Source of the DNA: Lachnospiraceae bacterium
Lineage (GTDB): Bacteria; Bacillota_A; Clostridia; Lachnospirales; Lachnospiraceae
DNA: 17,895 nt
Direction: 5' to 3'
Assembly: GCA_009774465.1 (NCBI GenBank)
Contig: VSNT01000084.1
Location: forward strand, 1 to 17,895
The notes beneath the pieces were generated by a model that was not told where the DNA came from, did not search any database, and saw nothing but the letters and a program-made list of their open reading frames with translations. Positions 15,512 to 17,895 of the stretch are shown here, piece by piece. Position 1 is the stretch's first letter. Every line of letters begins with the position of its first letter. Both the position numbers and the translations under genes were made by a program.

Positions 15512-15546
15512 AGTATAGCTTTCTCACCCCATCTGATTCTTTCTCA
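15512..15546 (-). promoter_or_regulatory. Activator-type promoter region with TGAGAAAG direct repeats
   Basis: TGAGAAAG occurs exactly twice on the minus strand, at 15546-15539 and 15526-15519, a period of 20 bp, close to two helical turns. A possible -10 box TATACT lies at 15517-15512, with no good -35 hexamer at the right distance. Direct repeats covering a weak -35 region suit an AraC-family activator, whose gene ends 13 nt upstream. No terminator separates that gene from this site, so read-through is also possible. Confidence 0.6.
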
Positions 15547-15559
15547 ATTCTTATCTTTT

Positions 15560-16798
15560 TTAATGATTCTCATGCCCTTTTTGCGATAATATCCATTGGT
15601 TCGGTGTCATTCCACATATTTTTTTAAAAATAGTGCAAAAATAGCTTTGAGAGTGAAATCCCAGCTTTTGACTGATCTCCCGCAAAGGCTGATGGGTATG
15701 TTTTATCAAATTCTGTGCCTCCATAATCTTGTGACGCTGAATATAGTTTATAATAGTTTCTCCTTTTTCCCTGCGGAAAACCGTACTTAAATAATTACAG
15801 GACACCCCTGTATAGTCTGCCAGTTTTGGTACTGTTATATCCCCGTAAATATGATCCGCTATATACTCGCAACACATCTGCACCACCTGCGAACGATTCC
15901 TCTCTCCGTTATGCCTTACTCTCTCCGCCATATCCAACAGCATCTGCAGCCTTAAAGACTCCACATCCGTTAAATCAGTCAAAGCCTCCATCTTCTGCGA
16001 ATACCATTCCCCAAGTGCATAGACCTTTTCCGCACTCAAGCCCCCTTCTATGGAAGCCCCTACCGCAATGCTTAAATAATAAATAAACTGATACTTGCTC
16101 TGCCACAATGGGTTTTTTCTGCTGAAAGCAAGAATGCGGCACGGATCAGTGACGGCAATATATTCCTTTAGCTCCACAGGCTTTCCTTTTCGAATCAGAT
16201 CTTCAATATCATTTTTATATAAAAAAGCGCCCCTGGAAAAGCGCTGTGTTTCCTCTGCGTCAAATGCCGCCTCCGATATTGCCGCTTCAATTATATTACG
16301 GGACACCTCAACAATGCCGCTGACCAGAGTCATGTTCGAGGTATCTAACGGCTTTTGATAAACATAATAATATAAAAGCTTCGGCAGTGCCCCAAACCTG
16401 TCCGGACTCATAACAGGAATTGATTTATATTTTCGAAGCAATGCATACGTATACTGCAAAGGAAGATTTTTTTCTCTTGCATACCGCATGATACTTTCCT
16501 CCGTTACATCAGATGTCAATACCGGTCCAATAATGTACGCGCCTATTACTATCTCCCCGTCCAAATCCGGCACCACCGCCAGACATTCATTTAAATCGGT
16601 TGCAAACAAAATAGGATACTTCACTCTCTCACAATGCCGGAATATCATTTGTACCAACTGCACATCTGTCTGTAAAAAATCCTCTTCCCTTTTGAGTCGG
16701 GGGCAGGAAAATACCATAATTTGGCTTTTATTAAAATATCGCACTGCAATCTGAGAAACGTGATTTACCAGATCACAAATTTCCTTATAGTCTTTCAT
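15560..16798 (-). CDS. AraC-family transcriptional regulator
   Basis: The 412-residue protein has a C-terminal AraC/XylS DNA-binding domain with two helix-turn-helix units: the first around 322-343 (VPKLADYTGVSCNYLSTVF), the second around 372-395 (REISQKLGFHSQSYFCTIFK), followed by the family GMTPNQW signature. The roughly 310-residue N-terminal part is not a cupin and has no membrane segment. It resembles the large N-terminal regions of YSIRK-type and similar Firmicute regulators, but I cannot name its domain. The ATG follows GAGGAG with good spacing, 15 nt after the azlD stop, so it may be transcribed with azlCD. Its most likely target is the divergence-free operon directly downstream, beginning with the PotD-like gene. 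Confidence 0.9.
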   Translation of the reverse strand: MKDYKEICDLVNHVSQIAVRYFNKSQIMVFSCPRLKREEDFLQTDVQLVQMIFRHCERVKYPILFATDLNECLAVVPDLDGEIVIGAYIIGPVLTSDVTEESIMRYAREKNLPLQYTYALLRKYKSIPVMSPDRFGALPKLLYYYVYQKPLDTSNMTLVSGIVEVSRNIIEAAISEAAFDAEETQRFSRGAFLYKNDIEDLIRKGKPVELKEYIAVTDPCRILAFSRKNPLWQSKYQFIYYLSIAVGASIEGGLSAEKVYALGEWYSQKMEALTDLTDVESLRLQMLLDMAERVRHNGERNRSQVVQMCCEYIADHIYGDITVPKLADYTGVSCNYLSTVFRREKGETIINYIQRHKIMEAQNLIKHTHQPLREISQKLGFHSQSYFCTIFKKICGMTPNQWILSQKGHENH

Positions 16799-16813
16799 AT
16801 TGTTCTCCTCTGA

Positions 16814-17140
16814 TTAAAACACCATTTGCACCAGCAGCATATAGCATATTGTCCCGCCTGCTATTGAGATAAGCATCTGTCTTTTCCATACATGAAGCAG
16901 GATAACCACCAAAATTGCCATAAATTCCGGTATTCCATGTGCTCCTGAAAAAATACTGACATTTTTAAGACAGTAAATAACCAACAGCCCAAACACTGCC
17001 GAAGGCAGAACTTTTCCTAAATATTGAATGTATTTTGGCGTTGGTTTCCCTGTGGGAAAAATTAAAAAAGGCAAAAAACGCGTTAATGCTGTCCCTAATA
17101 TTACCATACCCACTGTAATAATCTGTTGTGTAATCGTCAT
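16814..17140 (-). CDS. azlD: AzlD-family amino-acid exporter small subunit
   Basis: The 108-residue membrane protein has about four hydrophobic helices and the AzlD motif TRFLPFLIFP (20-29), then GKVLPSAVFGLLVIYCLK (42-59). In B. subtilis AzlCD exports branched-chain amino acids and analogues; AzlD is the small partner. It starts inside the end of azlC with a 4-nt ATGA overlap and a good AGAGGAG ribosome site, so the two subunits are coupled. The AraC-type gene follows after 15 nt. The actual substrate here is unknown. Confidence 0.88.
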   Translation of the reverse strand: MTITQQIITVGMVILGTALTRFLPFLIFPTGKPTPKYIQYLGKVLPSAVFGLLVIYCLKNVSIFSGAHGIPEFMAILVVILLHVWKRQMLISIAGGTICYMLLVQMVF

Positions 17141-17883
17141 CCCTGCTCCTCTCTGTCCGCTCCGGCGGGCATTTCCCCTGTTTCCTGTTCCTCAATTTTC
17201 CCTCTAAGCAGTATCAATACTGCAAGAATCATAAGCATGGCCGGAATAATAAAATTCTCAGCTCCAAATATAACCAGACAAAGTAAGGAAAGTCCAAGCC
17301 CCAGCATGGCGCTTGTATGCCTTTTTTCCTTCATCCACTGTTCCATAAAAATCACCACAAACATGGCTGTCATAACAAAATCCAGCCCTTCCGTATTAAA
17401 ATGGAGAAAAGAACCAAAAATTCCCCCCAACGTTGCCCCCATAAACCAGTAAAAATGATTTAATAAGGTAACAAAAAACATAAACCACCCCCGGTCAATC
17501 TCATCAGGAATCTTTGCGGTATAATTAATCGAAAAGCTCTCGTCACACATCCCGAAAATCAGATAAATACTTCTCCATCCCAGTCCCCGGTATTTATCCA
17601 GCATGGATATCCCGTAAAACAAATGCCTTGCATTAATCATTAAAGTCATGGCAAAGGCCTGCAGCGGATTAAATGCGCCCAGCAGCATGTTAACCGTTAC
17701 AAACTCCACCGATCCGGCAAAAATAGTAAGACTCATCAGCATAGGATACCAAAAGCTGAACCCTGAAACATTCATGTAAATTCCATACGTCATCCCCAAA
17801 AACAAAAAGCCTGCAAAAATGGGGATTGTGTGCGGAAAGGCACTTTTGAAGGCTTTTTTTATTATAATTATTTTATTTTTCAT
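17137..17883 (-). CDS. azlC: AzlC-family amino-acid exporter large subunit
   Basis: The 248-residue membrane protein has about six to seven helices and family motifs TIPIFAGFLFLGMTYGI (19-35), FAGSVEFVTVNML (55-67), MINARHLFYGISM (82-94) and CDESFSI (113-119). AzlC homologues form branched-chain amino-acid exporters with AzlD. The ATG at 17883 is the natural family start; only 12 nt of upstream sequence remain and the ribosome site is weak (GGATAA), so its promoter lies outside the window. The C-terminal end is a charged cytoplasmic tail that overlaps azlD by 4 nt. It is complete as far as can be judged. Confidence 0.88.
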   Translation of the reverse strand: MKNKIIIIKKAFKSAFPHTIPIFAGFLFLGMTYGIYMNVSGFSFWYPMLMSLTIFAGSVEFVTVNMLLGAFNPLQAFAMTLMINARHLFYGISMLDKYRGLGWRSIYLIFGMCDESFSINYTAKIPDEIDRGWFMFFVTLLNHFYWFMGATLGGIFGSFLHFNTEGLDFVMTAMFVVIFMEQWMKEKRHTSAMLGLGLSLLCLVIFGAENFIIPAMLMILAVLILLRGKIEEQETGEMPAGADREEQG

Positions 17884-17895
17884 AGTTATTTATCC

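Overview
This window reads as a chromosomal segment of a Gram-positive, low-to-moderate GC gut-type Firmicute, most likely a Lachnospiraceae relative such as Blautia or Ruminococcus. The basis is strong AGGAGG ribosome sites, lipobox lipoproteins, a CGAAC-type LexA box, a YolD/Y-family polymerase pair and three ABC importers; the genus is inference. All 14 protein genes lie on the minus strand, so transcription runs from high to low coordinates. No gap exceeds 300 bases; the longest (6590-6788) holds the mgl promoter. Bases 1-70 hold nothing I can identify. I see no rRNA, tRNA, CRISPR array, transposase or phage gene.

Layout in transcription order. (1) 17883-15560: azlC and azlD (amino-acid exporter pair, 4-nt overlap), then 15 nt later an AraC-type regulator. 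(2) 15465-9233: lipoprotein binding protein, two permeases and an ATPase of the PotABCD (polyamine/opine/phosphonate) class, then a cytoplasmic GH63-like glycosidase, ending in a strong terminator at 9187-9217. The genes overlap by 4 nt or lie 2 nt apart, apart from a hairpin-bearing gap after the binding protein. Two exact TGAGAAAG direct repeats 20 bp apart precede the operon, as expected for AraC-type control. (3) 9078-6789: a minimal glycine betaine/choline-type importer with one permease, an ATPase without CBS domains and a binding lipoprotein. (4) 6589-2678: mglBAC, a galactose/glucose-type importer, with a consensus promoter, an inverted repeat at its start site and two hairpins between mglB and mglA. 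(5) 2590-2150: a small membrane-anchored protein with one InlB B-repeat. (6) 2085-122: an SOS-type Y-family DNA polymerase and a YolD-like protein, driven by a consensus promoter whose spacer is a perfect LexA box.

The most unusual arrangement is unit 2. A transporter class known for polyamines, opines and aminophosphonates is translationally coupled to an intracellular alpha-glycosidase-like enzyme, which suggests import and cleavage of a small glycosylated compound, substrate unknown. Other points worth a look are the yolD start, where family-like coding sequence continues upstream of the only ATG; pocket substitutions in MglB; and the tight azlCD-araC linkage.
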